A stretch of DNA of 64,000 nucleotides from JBKEDF01 sp047975325. GTDB lineage: Bacteria > Pseudomonadota > Alphaproteobacteria > Rhodobacterales > Rhodobacteraceae. The position numbers and the translations under genes were made by a program. The stretch is from the NCBI GenBank assembly GCA_047975325.1, contig JBKEDF010000050.1, positions 1 to 64,000 on the forward strand, in the 5' to 3' direction. A model generated the notes under the pieces. It saw only the letters and a program-made list of their open reading frames with translations. It was not told where the DNA came from and did no database searches. The stretch's first letter is position 1, and every line of letters starts with the position of its first letter. Below are positions 16,619 to 24,959 of this stretch, piece after piece.

Positions 16619-17824
16619 ATGACCCATATTGCCGTTATCGGGGCCGGTCAGGCCGGAGCTTCTCTGGTTGCCAAATTACGCGCTCTCGGTTCAAAGGCCG
16701 ATATTTCCCTGATCGGCGCCGAAACTGTCCCGCCCTATCAGCGGCCTCCGCTTTCCAAGGCCTACCTGTTGGGGGAAATCCCCGCCGAACGGCTTTTCCT
16801 GCGACCGGAAGAGTTTTACGAACAAAACCGGATTGCCCTGCATCTGGGGGAAGAGGTTACCGCCATTGATCCGGCCGGTCGGTCGCTTGCGCTGAAAAGC
16901 GGCGATAAGATCAGCTATGACGCACTGGTGCTTACGACCGGTTCCAGCCCACGCCGCCTGCCCGAGGCCATTGGCGGCAATCTGCCGGGTTGTTTCACGC
17001 TGCGCAATCTGGCGGATGTCGAGGCGATGCGCCCGGCCATGGTACCCGGGAAACATGCGGTAATTGTCGGAGGTGGCTATATCGGGCTCGAAGGGGCGGC
17101 CGTTGCGCGCAAGCTGGGCATGAAGGTTACACTGGTGGAAATGGCCCCGCGGATCCTGCAACGGGTCGCGGCCCCGGAAACCTCGGATTATTTCCGCGCC
17201 CTGCATCGCGCACAGGGTGTGACCATCCTTGAAGGGACCGGCCTTGCACGGCTGACCGGTACCGATCACGTGACGGGTGCGGTGCTTTCGACCGGACAGG
17301 AAATCGCGGCGGATCTGGTCATCGTGGGTGTCGGCATCACCCCCAACACCCGCCTTGCCGAACAAGCCGGGCTGATCATCGACAACGGTATCGCGGTGGA
17401 TGACCTGGGCCGGAGTTCCGATCCGAATATCTGGGCGGCGGGGGATTGCGCTTCCTTTCCCTGGCAAGGTGGCTGGTTGCGGCTCGAATCGGTACAAAAT
17501 GCCATCGACATGGCCGAAAACATTGCGGCAAACCTGACGGGCGCGGCCAAGCCCTATATCCCCCTGCCCTGGTTCTGGTCGGATCAATATGATGTGAAAC
17601 TTCAGATCGCAGGGCTCGGCACCGGCCATGACCGGATCGTGACACGCCAGGGGGGGAGGGCGACCTCCTTTTGGTATTACGCAGGCGATCGGCTTCTGGC
17701 CGTGGATGCCATGAACGACCCCCGGGCCTTCATGGTTTCAAAGCGCCTGATCGAGCGCGGTCAAAGCGCCGATCCGGCGCTTGTCGCCGATCCGGACAGC
17801 GATCTCAGGGCGCTGTTGTCCTGA
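16619..17824 (+). CDS. FAD/NAD-dependent oxidoreductase, ferredoxin reductase type
   Basis: This 401-residue flavoprotein has FAD motif IAVIGAGQAG (4-13), the PYQRPPLSK segment typical of putidaredoxin/rhodocoxin reductases, and the NAD motif VIVGGGYIGLE (near 150). WAAGDCASFP (near 278) is followed by the C-terminal Reductase_C domain (WFWSDQYDVKLQIAG). These enzymes pass electrons from NADH to [2Fe-2S] ferredoxins of P450 or dioxygenase systems. No such partner is next to it. The gene starts at 16619, 102 bases from the divergent peroxiredoxin start, and its stop overlaps rsmD by one base (TGATG). Confidence 0.88.
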   Translation: MTHIAVIGAGQAGASLVAKLRALGSKADISLIGAETVPPYQRPPLSKAYLLGEIPAERLFLRPEEFYEQNRIALHLGEEVTAIDPAGRSLALKSGDKISYDALVLTTGSSPRRLPEAIGGNLPGCFTLRNLADVEAMRPAMVPGKHAVIVGGGYIGLEGAAVARKLGMKVTLVEMAPRILQRVAAPETSDYFRALHRAQGVTILEGTGLARLTGTDHVTGAVLSTGQEIAADLVIVGVGITPNTRLAEQAGLIIDNGIAVDDLGRSSDPNIWAAGDCASFPWQGGWLRLESVQNAIDMAENIAANLTGAAKPYIPLPWFWSDQYDVKLQIAGLGTGHDRIVTRQGGRATSFWYYAGDRLLAVDAMNDPRAFMVSKRLIERGQSADPALVADPDSDLRALLS

Positions 17825-18393
17825 TGCGGATTATCGGCGGCAAGTTCCGGGGCACCCATCTGGCCCCAGTCGGTGATGGCGACGCCCGCGCACATCTGCG
17901 CCCAACCTCCGACCGCGTGCGCGAGGCCATGTTCAACCTGTTGATCAATGGTGCGGCGATAGGGGACGATCCCATCACCGGTGCCCGCGTGCTGGATCTT
18001 TTTGCCGGAACCGGTGCCCTGGGGCTGGAGGCCCTTTCCCGTGGTGCCGCGCGCATCACATTCGTGGATGAAGGTACCACCGCCCGCGCGCTTCTGCGCC
18101 GCAATGTGGAAATTCTGCGCGCCATGGGCGTCACCGACATCTATCGCCGTGATGCAACGCGGCTGGGTCAGAATCGCGGCGTGCCCTTCGCGCTGATCTT
18201 TCTTGATCCGCCCTATGGCAAGGGATTGGGCGAAGCCGCCCTCGCCTCCGCAATATCAGGCGGCTGGGTCGCGCCCGGGGCCATCGTCCTTTGGGAAGAA
18301 AACAGCAGTCCCGTTCCGCCTGACGGATTTTCCCTTCTCGACCGCCGCCGCTATGGCGAAACGACAATCACCATTCTCAGGGCTCCCGAATGA
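17824..18393 (+). CDS. rsmD: 16S rRNA (guanine(966)-N2)-methyltransferase RsmD
   Basis: The 189-residue protein starts MRIIGGKFRGTHLAP, the family N-terminus. SAM-binding motif VLDLFAGTGALGLEALSRGA spans 57-75 region, and the catalytic DPPY stands at 128-131 in FLDPPYGKG. It methylates G966 of 16S rRNA in assembled 30S subunits. It is coupled at its 5' end to the flavoprotein (TGATG) and at its 3' end to the HAD phosphatase (ATGA). Confidence 0.93.
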   Translation: MRIIGGKFRGTHLAPVGDGDARAHLRPTSDRVREAMFNLLINGAAIGDDPITGARVLDLFAGTGALGLEALSRGAARITFVDEGTTARALLRRNVEILRAMGVTDIYRRDATRLGQNRGVPFALIFLDPPYGKGLGEAALASAISGGWVAPGAIVLWEENSSPVPPDGFSLLDRRRYGETTITILRAPE

Positions 18394-19037
18394 CCCCACA
18401 CGCCATTCTTTTCGATTGTGACGGGGTCCTCGTCGATAGTGAATCGATCTTTTTCGAACTCATCAAGGTGGATCTGGCCCAATACGGGCTGACATTAAGC
18501 ACGGAGGAGCTTGGTCAGCTTTTTCTGGGCGGCACATTGCATGGCGCCTTTCTGGCTGCACGCAAACTTGGTGCCAATCTGCCCGATGGCTGGGTCGATG
18601 AATTCTATGAACATCTTTATGCACGCCTGGCCGAAGGCACGGAACTGATCAGGGGCATCCTGCCGCTGCTTGACCAACTTGATGCCGCCGGGATCCGCTA
18701 TGCCATCTGTTCCAACGGCGCGCCACGCAAGATGGAAATCACCCTGGGGCAGCATCCCGGCCTCATGGAACGGTTCCGGGGCCATATCTATTCCGGTCAG
18801 GAACTGGGATGCCCAAAACCCGAACCGGGGCTCTGGCTCCATGCGGCCCGGGCGCTTGGCGTGGCCCCTGCCGAATGCGCGGCCGTTGATGACAGCCCTG
18901 CGGGATGCACCGGCGCCGTCCGGGCCGGGATCCGCTGCCTTGGCCTTGCTGAACATGATGATGGTGCAAGGCTGAACACCGTGGGTGCCGAAGTTATCCA
19001 CGGCCTTGCCGAGATCCCCGCCAGGATCGGATTGTAA
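18390..19037 (+). CDS. HAD-superfamily hydrolase, beta-phosphoglucomutase-like
   Basis: This 215-residue HAD-IA protein has motif I FDCDGVLVDSE (Asp9 nucleophile, Asp11), motif II in CSNGAP, Lys motif CPKPEPG and motif IV VDDSPAG. A small helical cap follows motif I, as in phosphatases of small sugar phosphates and beta-phosphoglucomutases. The substrate cannot be read from sequence. It overlaps rsmD by four bases; no obvious functional link with rRNA methylation. Confidence 0.87.
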   Translation: MTPHAILFDCDGVLVDSESIFFELIKVDLAQYGLTLSTEELGQLFLGGTLHGAFLAARKLGANLPDGWVDEFYEHLYARLAEGTELIRGILPLLDQLDAAGIRYAICSNGAPRKMEITLGQHPGLMERFRGHIYSGQELGCPKPEPGLWLHAARALGVAPAECAAVDDSPAGCTGAVRAGIRCLGLAEHDDGARLNTVGAEVIHGLAEIPARIGL

Positions 19038-19097
19038 CGCCCCCCGGCATTACCACTGTCCTTTGTCCCATGACGCATTTTTTGCGGCCCTACGGTC

Positions 19098-19128
19098 TTG
19101 ACCTTCCCCTTGCTGGAAGGTCCATTTT
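19098..19128 (+). promoter_or_regulatory. CueR-type (MerR family) copper promoter of copZ
   Basis: The -35 TTGACC (19098-19103) is followed by the dyad ACCTTCC-N7-GGAAGGT (19101-19121) and, at 19-base spacing, a poor -10 CATTTT (19123-19128). The long spacer with the dyad inside it is the layout of MerR-type promoters, and the dyad is the one bound by CueR in front of copper efflux genes. The ATG of copZ lies 31 bases further on. No cueR gene is visible in the window. Confidence 0.8.
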
Positions 19129-19159
19129 TTCCAAATGCTATCATAATCAGAGGTACAAG

Positions 19160-19354
19160 ATGAAATTCCATGTCCCCGAAATGAGCTGCGGCCATTGCAC
19201 GGCAGCCATTACCAAAAGCATTTCGGCCACCGATCCTTCGGCGCAGGTAATTACCGATCTCGATACGCGTACGGTATCGGTCACCTCCGAACGCCTCGCC
19301 CCGGAAGTCGCGGCCGCAATCAAGGAAGCAGGTTACGAAGCAACCCCGGTCTGA
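19160..19354 (+). CDS. copZ: Copper chaperone, heavy-metal-associated domain (CopZ-like)
   Basis: This 64-residue ferredoxin-like metal-binding protein has the motif MSCGHC (Cys10, Cys13) after the first strand. It starts at 19160 with AGAGG seven bases upstream. It carries Cu(I) in the cytoplasm, usually to a CopA-type P1B ATPase. No ATPase gene is adjacent, so the partner is elsewhere. Control by a CueR-like regulator is directly suggested by the promoter at 19098-19128. Confidence 0.9.
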   Translation: MKFHVPEMSCGHCTAAITKSISATDPSAQVITDLDTRTVSVTSERLAPEVAAAIKEAGYEATPV

Positions 19355-19453
19355 ATTCGTTTCACGACACCTTCCCGACAATATTCCTGGCCGACAGAAC
19401 GACTTTTCATGCCGACTTGACAGAAACCCATATAGGTGCAAAAAATTACAAAT

Positions 19454-19471
19454 CGTGAAAAAAAATTCACG
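19454..19471. promoter_or_regulatory. Operator-like palindrome before the SorC-type regulator
   Basis: CGTGAA-A6-TTCACG is a perfect inverted repeat with a six-A centre, 60-77 bases before the regulator start. TTGACA at 19417-19422 lies upstream of it, although I see no clear -10 partner. It is a good candidate for autoregulation of the polyol operon by the adjacent regulator. Confidence 0.5.
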
Positions 19472-19473
19472 TC

Positions 19474-19492
19474 AGCCGTCGGTATGACGGCT
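19474..19492 (+). promoter_or_regulatory. Leader hairpin before the SorC-type regulator
   Basis: AGCCGTC (19474-19480) and GACGGCT (19486-19492) pair perfectly around GGTAT. The hairpin lies directly after the CGTGAA palindrome and would be near the 5' end of the operon transcript. It may protect the mRNA or be part of an extended operator; no T-run follows. Confidence 0.35.
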
Positions 19493-19530
19493 TCAGATCC
19501 GATAAATGTCATGATCTGGGGGGAGGCCAG

Positions 19531-20496
19531 ATGGCGCGTTCGGCCAGGATCCGGGAAAATGATGACAGCCTCGCCATTCGGGCGGCGTGGTTGCATTATG
19601 CAGGGGGCCTGCGCCAGGCGGAGGTGGCCCAGCGGCTCGGTATCACCGGGGTAAAGGCGCATCGCCTTATCATGCGCGCCACGGAGGCCGGGGCCGTCAA
19701 GGTCAGCATTGCCGGGCCGGTCGCCGAATGTGTGGAACTGGAAGCCGCGCTTGGCGAAAAATTCGGGCTCACCTATTGCGAAGTCGTCCCCGATATCGGC
19801 GAAGACACCGCCCTGACACGGGCGCTCGCCATTGCCGGAGCGGGTTTCATACAACGCGCAATCGAGGCCCGCGAGGCACAGGTAATCGGCGTGGGGCATG
19901 GCCGGACGCTTGCCGGGGCCATCGCCGAAATGCCGCATGTGGATGCGGCGCATCTGAGTTTCGTATCGCTTCTGGGCGGGCTGACGCGGAATTTTGCGGC
20001 CAACCCGCATGATGTGATCCACCGCTTGGCCGAAAAGACGGGGGCGGCGGCCTATGTCATGCCGGTCCCTTTTGTTGCCAATTCAGTCGAGGATCGTGAG
20101 GTCCTGCTGGCCCAGCGGGGCATCGCGGAGGTGCAGACGCTGGCCCATCAGGCCGATCTGATGCTGGTCGGCATCGGCACGACCGAGGCCGATACCCAGC
20201 TTATCGCCGCGCGCATGGTCGAACCCGGCGAGATGACCGATATCAAGGCACGTGGCGGGGCGGGGGAAATCCTCGGCCATTTCTTCGATGCCGAAGGGCA
20301 GGTGGTGGAAACCCCGCTATCGGACAGGACACTATCCCTTGCCGTGGACCGGCTGAAGGGACGGAAGGTTGTCGCCATTGCGGGCGGCGCGGAAAAGACC
20401 GGGGCAATCCGGTCTGTTTTGATGAGCGGGCTCTTGAGCGGGCTCATCACCGATGAGCGCTCGGCCTATGCGCTTGTGAAAGGTACCGCCCCTTAG
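19531..20496 (+). CDS. Sugar-binding transcriptional regulator, SorC/DeoR type
   Basis: The 321-residue protein has an N-terminal HTH (about 20-52; LRQAEVAQRLGITGVKAHRLI) and a C-terminal SorC sugar-binding domain with VIGVGHGRTL, VSLLGGLTRN and MLVGIGTTE. Such regulators bind a phosphorylated sugar or polyol intermediate and control catabolic operons; EryD of erythritol utilisation is a relative. A strong GGGGGAGG precedes the ATG. The gene is 25 bases ahead of the binding-protein gene and heads the transporter/catabolic operon. The CGTGAA/TTCACG palindrome just upstream is the probable operator. Confidence 0.88.
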   Translation: MARSARIRENDDSLAIRAAWLHYAGGLRQAEVAQRLGITGVKAHRLIMRATEAGAVKVSIAGPVAECVELEAALGEKFGLTYCEVVPDIGEDTALTRALAIAGAGFIQRAIEAREAQVIGVGHGRTLAGAIAEMPHVDAAHLSFVSLLGGLTRNFAANPHDVIHRLAEKTGAAAYVMPVPFVANSVEDREVLLAQRGIAEVQTLAHQADLMLVGIGTTEADTQLIAARMVEPGEMTDIKARGGAGEILGHFFDAEGQVVETPLSDRTLSLAVDRLKGRKVVAIAGGAEKTGAIRSVLMSGLLSGLITDERSAYALVKGTAP

Positions 20497-20521
20497 GCGG
20501 GTGTGATGGGAGGAGACGACT

Positions 20522-21964
20522 ATGTATGAAAAGGAAAAGGGCCTGATCGACGCCTATCTGCGGGGTCAGATGAGCAGGCGCAGCCTTTTGCGCGGTCTGG
20601 GCGCGATGGGGCTGAGCACCGCCACGGCGGGCATGATGATCAACGCTTCCGCGACGCGGGCGGTGGCACAGGATTTCGACTGGAAGAAACATGCCGGAAC
20701 CGGCATCAAGCTGCTTCTGAACAAGCATCCCTATACGGATGCAATGATTGCCAATCTCGATGCCTTCAAGGAATTGACGGGCATGGATGTGCAATATGAC
20801 GTCTTCCCCGAGGATGTCTATTTCGACAAGGTGACGGCAGCGCTTTCTTCCGGTTCGACGGAATATGACGCCTTCATGTCCGGGGCCTATATGACCTGGA
20901 CCTATGGCCCGGCCGGCTGGATCGAAGACCTCAACGAATGGATAAATGACCCCGAAAAGACCAGCCCGGGCTATGCCTGGGATGACGTGATCCCCGGCGC
21001 AAAGGATTCCTGCGCCTGGAACGGACAACCGGGTGGTGCACTGGGCTCCGAAGATGCCAAGCAATGGTGTCTCCCTTGGGGTTATGAACAGAACAACCTC
21101 ACCTATAACCGTACGGTTTTCGAAAAGGCCGGGCTTCAGGTTCCGACCAATCTTGATGAACTGATGGAAACCGCCAAGGCCGCCAAGGCCGCAATGGGCG
21201 GGGGTTACGGGATCGGTGTGCGCGGTTCCCGGTCCTGGGCGACGATCCATCCGGGCTTCCTGTCGGGCTATGCCAATTTCGGCCAGAAGGATCTGAATAT
21301 CTCCGACGATGGCAGGCTTTCTGCGGCGATGAATACGGATATCTCCAAGGAATATCACCGCAAATGGGTGCAGATGATCCAGGAATCCGGCGCGCCGGAC
21401 TGGTCCACCCATACCTGGTATCAGGTCGGCACAGATCTGGGCGCGGGCAAGTCCGCGATGATGTTCGATGCCGATGTCTTGGGCTATTTCATGAACGGCG
21501 AAGGCAATGCCGAGGCGGGCAACCTTGCCTTCGCGCCCTTCGCGGCCAATCCCGAAACGGATGCACCTACGCCCAATATCTGGATCTGGGCACTGGCAAT
21601 GTCCAAGTTTTCGCAGCGCAAGGATGCAGCCTGGTATTTCATGCAATGGGCTTCGGGGCCGGAACATGGGCTCTGGGGGGCGGTGAACATGGATTTCGTC
21701 AATCCGGTTCGCAACACCGTCTGGCAGTCGGAAGATTTCAACAACAAGCTGTCGGGCTCCTATCCGGGCTATGCGGAAATGTTCGACGCTTCCGCCCCCG
21801 GCGCTTCGATCAAGTTCACGCCACAGCCCCTGTTCTTTGACCTGACAACGGAATGGGCCGCGACGCTGCAGAAGATGGTGGCGAATGAGATCCCGGTGGA
21901 TGAGGGCCTCGATTCGCTGGTTGAAAGCATTGATGCCCAGCTCAAGGATGCCGGTCTCGGCTGA
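20522..21964 (+). CDS. Extracellular solute-binding protein of a sugar/polyol ABC transporter
   Basis: The 480-residue protein has a twin-arginine type leader (MSRRSLLRGLGAMG at about 17-30, hydrophobic to about 45, cleavage after AVA near 49), so it is probably exported folded by Tat. The mature part reads as a family 1 binding protein (DAFMSGAYMTWTYGPAGWIEDLNEW, PWGYEQNNLTYNRTVFEKAGLQVPTN split over residues 100-215). GGAGGAGA lies just before the ATG. Permeases and two ATPases follow. The two-ATPase layout recalls the rhizobial glycerol and sugar-alcohol systems. The ligand is unknown. Confidence 0.9.
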   Translation: MYEKEKGLIDAYLRGQMSRRSLLRGLGAMGLSTATAGMMINASATRAVAQDFDWKKHAGTGIKLLLNKHPYTDAMIANLDAFKELTGMDVQYDVFPEDVYFDKVTAALSSGSTEYDAFMSGAYMTWTYGPAGWIEDLNEWINDPEKTSPGYAWDDVIPGAKDSCAWNGQPGGALGSEDAKQWCLPWGYEQNNLTYNRTVFEKAGLQVPTNLDELMETAKAAKAAMGGGYGIGVRGSRSWATIHPGFLSGYANFGQKDLNISDDGRLSAAMNTDISKEYHRKWVQMIQESGAPDWSTHTWYQVGTDLGAGKSAMMFDADVLGYFMNGEGNAEAGNLAFAPFAANPETDAPTPNIWIWALAMSKFSQRKDAAWYFMQWASGPEHGLWGAVNMDFVNPVRNTVWQSEDFNNKLSGSYPGYAEMFDASAPGASIKFTPQPLFFDLTTEWAATLQKMVANEIPVDEGLDSLVESIDAQLKDAGLG

Positions 21965-21971
21965 TCCCTGC

Positions 21972-21999
21972 GGCCCCGCCCGGATCGGGCGGGGCCTTT
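21972..21999 (+). terminator. Strong intercistronic hairpin between binding protein and permease
   Basis: GGCCCCGCCC (21972-21981) pairs perfectly with GGGCGGGGCC (21987-21996) around GGATC and is followed by only three T residues. The position after the binding-protein gene is classic for a partial terminator or 3' stabiliser that gives more binding protein than permease. Confidence 0.65.
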
Positions 22000-22056
22000 C
22001 CCGATACAAGCATCGCCCGTTCCGACCCACGCCGGAGCCTAGGTGAGGAGTTTTCC

Positions 22057-22980
22057 ATGACCGACATGCCCGCAGGCCTTCCAACCCGCCGCCGGTTCCG
22101 TGTAAGCCGCCGCATCCTGCCCTATCTTCTGTCCTTGCCTGCGCTTCTGGCCTGTATCGGGATCCTGGTCCCCTTCGTGACGGCCGTGATCTATTCGCTG
22201 CAACGATACCGGTTGTCCCAGCCTTGGGCACGCAAGTTCAACTGGGGTGAAAACTACCTCAATCTCTTTACCGACTCGACATTCTGGAACACGTTTCAGG
22301 TCTCCTTGACCTATGCTTTCCTGACCGTGACCTGTGAACTCCTTCTGGGTCTGGGAATTGCGCTGCTGCTGCAAAAGCGCAATCGGGTGAACAATTTCAT
22401 CTCCATCATGCTGCTGATGCCGCTGATGACGGCTCCTGCGCTTGCGGCGTTGATGTGGAAACTGATGACCAATCCGGGTTTCGGGATCCTGTCCTATTTC
22501 GCCTCCCTGGTGGGGCTGGAAAATTTCCGCTGGGCCTCGGATCCGACAACCGCGATGCTGACCGTGGTGATCGTGGATGTCTGGGTCTATACGCCCTTCA
22601 TCATGATCCTGCTTCTGGCGGGGCTGCGATCCCTGCCCCAGCAACCCTTTGAGGCCGCAGCGCTGGATGGGGTGCCGCGCCCCTATGTCTTCTGGCGGAT
22701 CACCCTGCCGATGCTGACGCCCTTCCTGCTGACGGCCACGCTGTTCCGGGTGATCGAAAGCATCCAGCAATTCGATATCATCTACGCCATGACACAGGGC
22801 GGACCGGGCGACAGGTTGATGGTGTTCCAGGTCGAGGCCTATCTGAACTTCTTCCAATCCACCAATGTCGGGCGTTCAGCGGCGCTGTTGATGATCCTCT
22901 GGGCGATCACCTATGCGCTTTCGAACATCTTCATCAAGAACTGGTTGCGGCTGCGCGAAAAAAGCCGCGGCGACGCGTAA
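22057..22980 (+). CDS. Sugar/polyol ABC transporter permease, MalF-like
   Basis: The 307-residue protein has six predicted helices (first about 26-48, last about 275-295) and the EAA cytoplasmic loop in FEAAALDGVPRPYVFWRITLP (about 204-224), which docks on the ATPase. GTGAGGAG precedes the start. It pairs with the next gene as a heterodimer. GGAGG just after its stop serves the next gene. Confidence 0.9.
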   Translation: MTDMPAGLPTRRRFRVSRRILPYLLSLPALLACIGILVPFVTAVIYSLQRYRLSQPWARKFNWGENYLNLFTDSTFWNTFQVSLTYAFLTVTCELLLGLGIALLLQKRNRVNNFISIMLLMPLMTAPALAALMWKLMTNPGFGILSYFASLVGLENFRWASDPTTAMLTVVIVDVWVYTPFIMILLLAGLRSLPQQPFEAAALDGVPRPYVFWRITLPMLTPFLLTATLFRVIESIQQFDIIYAMTQGGPGDRLMVFQVEAYLNFFQSTNVGRSAALLMILWAITYALSNIFIKNWLRLREKSRGDA

Positions 22981-22990
22981 GGAGGACGCC

Positions 22991-23848
22991 ATGGAAACCA
23001 CATCCACCCTGGAACGGATCCTGCGCGGCATCGCCATCGCACTGGTCTGCATCTTCTTCATGTTCCCGATCATCTGGATCTTCCTGATGAGCTTCCAGAC
23101 CAATGAAACGATCCTGCGGATTCCACCTTCCGTGATCTTCATGCCGACGCTGGACAATTACACCGCACTTATCACAGGGCGGCTGGAATCGGCGGCGGGC
23201 GTGCTGGAAATCAACTTCATGCGCAACCTGTGGAATTCGCTGTTCCTGTCGACCTCATCGGTGATCATCGGGCTACTGCTGGGCGTGCCGGCGGCCTATG
23301 CCTTTGCGCGGCTGAAGTTTCGCGGTTCGGAGGATATCGCCTTCACCCTGCTGTCCTTCCGTTTTGCCCCGCCACTGCTGGTGCTGCTGCCCCTGACGAT
23401 CTATTTTCAGCAGCTTGGCCTGGCCAATACCTATGGCGGGTTGATCTGGGTCTATCAGTTAATCGTGTTGCCACTGATCCTCTGGATCGTGCGTGGCTAT
23501 TTTGAGGATATTCCCGCCGATATCGAATATGCCTATCGCATCTCCGGGCATGATTTCTGGTCCACCTTCCGGCGTATCGCCCTGCCGCTGGCAGGGCCGG
23601 GGATCGCGGCGGCGGGGCTTTTGTCATTCATCTTTGCCTGGAACAACTTTGTCTTCGCACTGGTCCTGGCCAGCGCCGACAAACAGCCGGTCACCGTGGG
23701 CGCATTGGCCTTCGTGACGGCCTCGGGCATCCAGTATGGCCAGGTTGCGGCGGGGATCGTGCTGTCGATCGCGCCGACGCTGGCACTGGCGCTTTATGCA
23801 CAAAGATATCTTGTCGAAGGTCTCTCGCTCGGTGCGGTGAAAGGGTAA
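22991..23848 (+). CDS. Sugar/polyol ABC transporter permease, MalG-like
   Basis: The 285-residue protein starts at the ATG at 22991 directly after GGAGGA; an earlier open stretch belongs to the preceding gene. It has six predicted helices and the EAA loop YAYRISGHDFWSTFRRIALP (about 180-200), in which the canonical EAA is replaced by YAY. It forms the second half of the channel. The distance to the first ATPase gene is four bases. Confidence 0.9.
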   Translation: METTSTLERILRGIAIALVCIFFMFPIIWIFLMSFQTNETILRIPPSVIFMPTLDNYTALITGRLESAAGVLEINFMRNLWNSLFLSTSSVIIGLLLGVPAAYAFARLKFRGSEDIAFTLLSFRFAPPLLVLLPLTIYFQQLGLANTYGGLIWVYQLIVLPLILWIVRGYFEDIPADIEYAYRISGHDFWSTFRRIALPLAGPGIAAAGLLSFIFAWNNFVFALVLASADKQPVTVGALAFVTASGIQYGQVAAGIVLSIAPTLALALYAQRYLVEGLSLGAVKG

Positions 23849-23852
23849 CATC

Positions 23853-24959
23853 ATGTCCATCACACTGGAGAACATCAAAAAATCCTTCAAGACGGATACC
23901 GTTCTGGACGGTGTTTCACTTGATGTGGCAACCGGGGAAACGCTGGTGCTGTTCGGGCCATCCGGGGCCGGCAAGACGGTGCTCCTGCGCCTGATTGCCG
24001 GGGTGGTGGAACCCGATGCCGGGCAGATCACGGTCAATGGCCGCGATATGGACGGGGTCGAACCCGAAGATCGCGGCATCGGCATGGCATTCCAGAACTT
24101 TGCGCTCTTTCCCCATATGGATGCGTTTGAAAATATCGCCGCGCCGCTGACCGCCCGGGCACAGGCGAAATCCACCATCACGGAAACGGTGGGCAAGGTC
24201 GCAAGCCTCCTGAAGATTGACCATGTGCTGCATCACAAACCCAAGGAGCTTTCCAACGGCCAGAAACAACGTACCGCACTGGCCCGCGCATTATCAGGCG
24301 AACCGTCGATCCTGTTGCTGGACGATCCGCTGCGCAATGTGGATGCAAAGCTGCGCTTCGAGATGCGGCTTGAACTTCCCCGCCTTCTGAAGGATCGCAA
24401 TGCCACGGTGATCTATGTGACGCAGGACTACAAGGAAGCCATGGCGCTTGGCCATCGGATCGCGGTGATGAATGCCCATGGCATTCAACAGGTCGGCACC
24501 CCGCAGGATATCTACCTGACCCCGGCCAATATCGATATTGCGCGGCTTTTCGGCGATCCGGTAATCAACCTGCTTGATGTGACACCCGAATTGCGCGACG
24601 GGGCGGTTGTGGCACTTCTGTCCGATCATCCCGTGCCCTTGCCGGATGCCTATGGCGGGCAGGTCGGGCAGGATTGTGTGCTGGGCCTGCGGCCCGAGGC
24701 AATCCGTTTCGCGCCCGAAGGCACGCCAGGCGCAATTCCGGTGGAGGTTGAGGCCGAAACCCCGCTGAATGAAAAGACCGTCACGCTGGTGCTGACCAAA
24801 CGCGGCCGCGAGGTCCTGCTGTCTCGGCCTGCAGGAACGCCCGGACCAACCGGCGGACAGGCCTTCATCGCCGTGGATCCCGGTACTGCCCTCTTGTTTG
24901 ACAGGGCCAGCCGTGCCCGGATCGCCCCCACCCAGGAGCCCAAGGAGAATGTCGCATGA
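23853..24959 (+). CDS. ABC transporter ATPase with altered catalytic residues (first of two)
   Basis: This 368-residue UgpC/MalK-type ATPase has Walker A GPSGAGKT (35-42) and Q-loop Gln81. Its signature is LSNGQ (133-137) in place of LSGGQ, Walker B ends LLLDD (154-158) so the catalytic Glu is Asp158, and the switch His is Gln191 (VTQDYKEA). A TOBE-type regulatory domain follows from about 240. The second ATPase keeps Glu and His, so the pair is likely an asymmetric heterodimer with one weak ATP site. It overlaps the second ATPase by ATGA. Confidence 0.88.
   Translation: MSITLENIKKSFKTDTVLDGVSLDVATGETLVLFGPSGAGKTVLLRLIAGVVEPDAGQITVNGRDMDGVEPEDRGIGMAFQNFALFPHMDAFENIAAPLTARAQAKSTITETVGKVASLLKIDHVLHHKPKELSNGQKQRTALARALSGEPSILLLDDPLRNVDAKLRFEMRLELPRLLKDRNATVIYVTQDYKEAMALGHRIAVMNAHGIQQVGTPQDIYLTPANIDIARLFGDPVINLLDVTPELRDGAVVALLSDHPVPLPDAYGGQVGQDCVLGLRPEAIRFAPEGTPGAIPVEVEAETPLNEKTVTLVLTKRGREVLLSRPAGTPGPTGGQAFIAVDPGTALLFDRASRARIAPTQEPKENVA

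Noticed and set aside
20447..22231. Open frame of 594 codons on the minus strand across the binding-protein gene
   Set aside because: It runs antisense to the end of the regulator, the whole binding-protein gene and the start of a permease gene. Its composition is shadow-like and it has no ribosome site or family feature.
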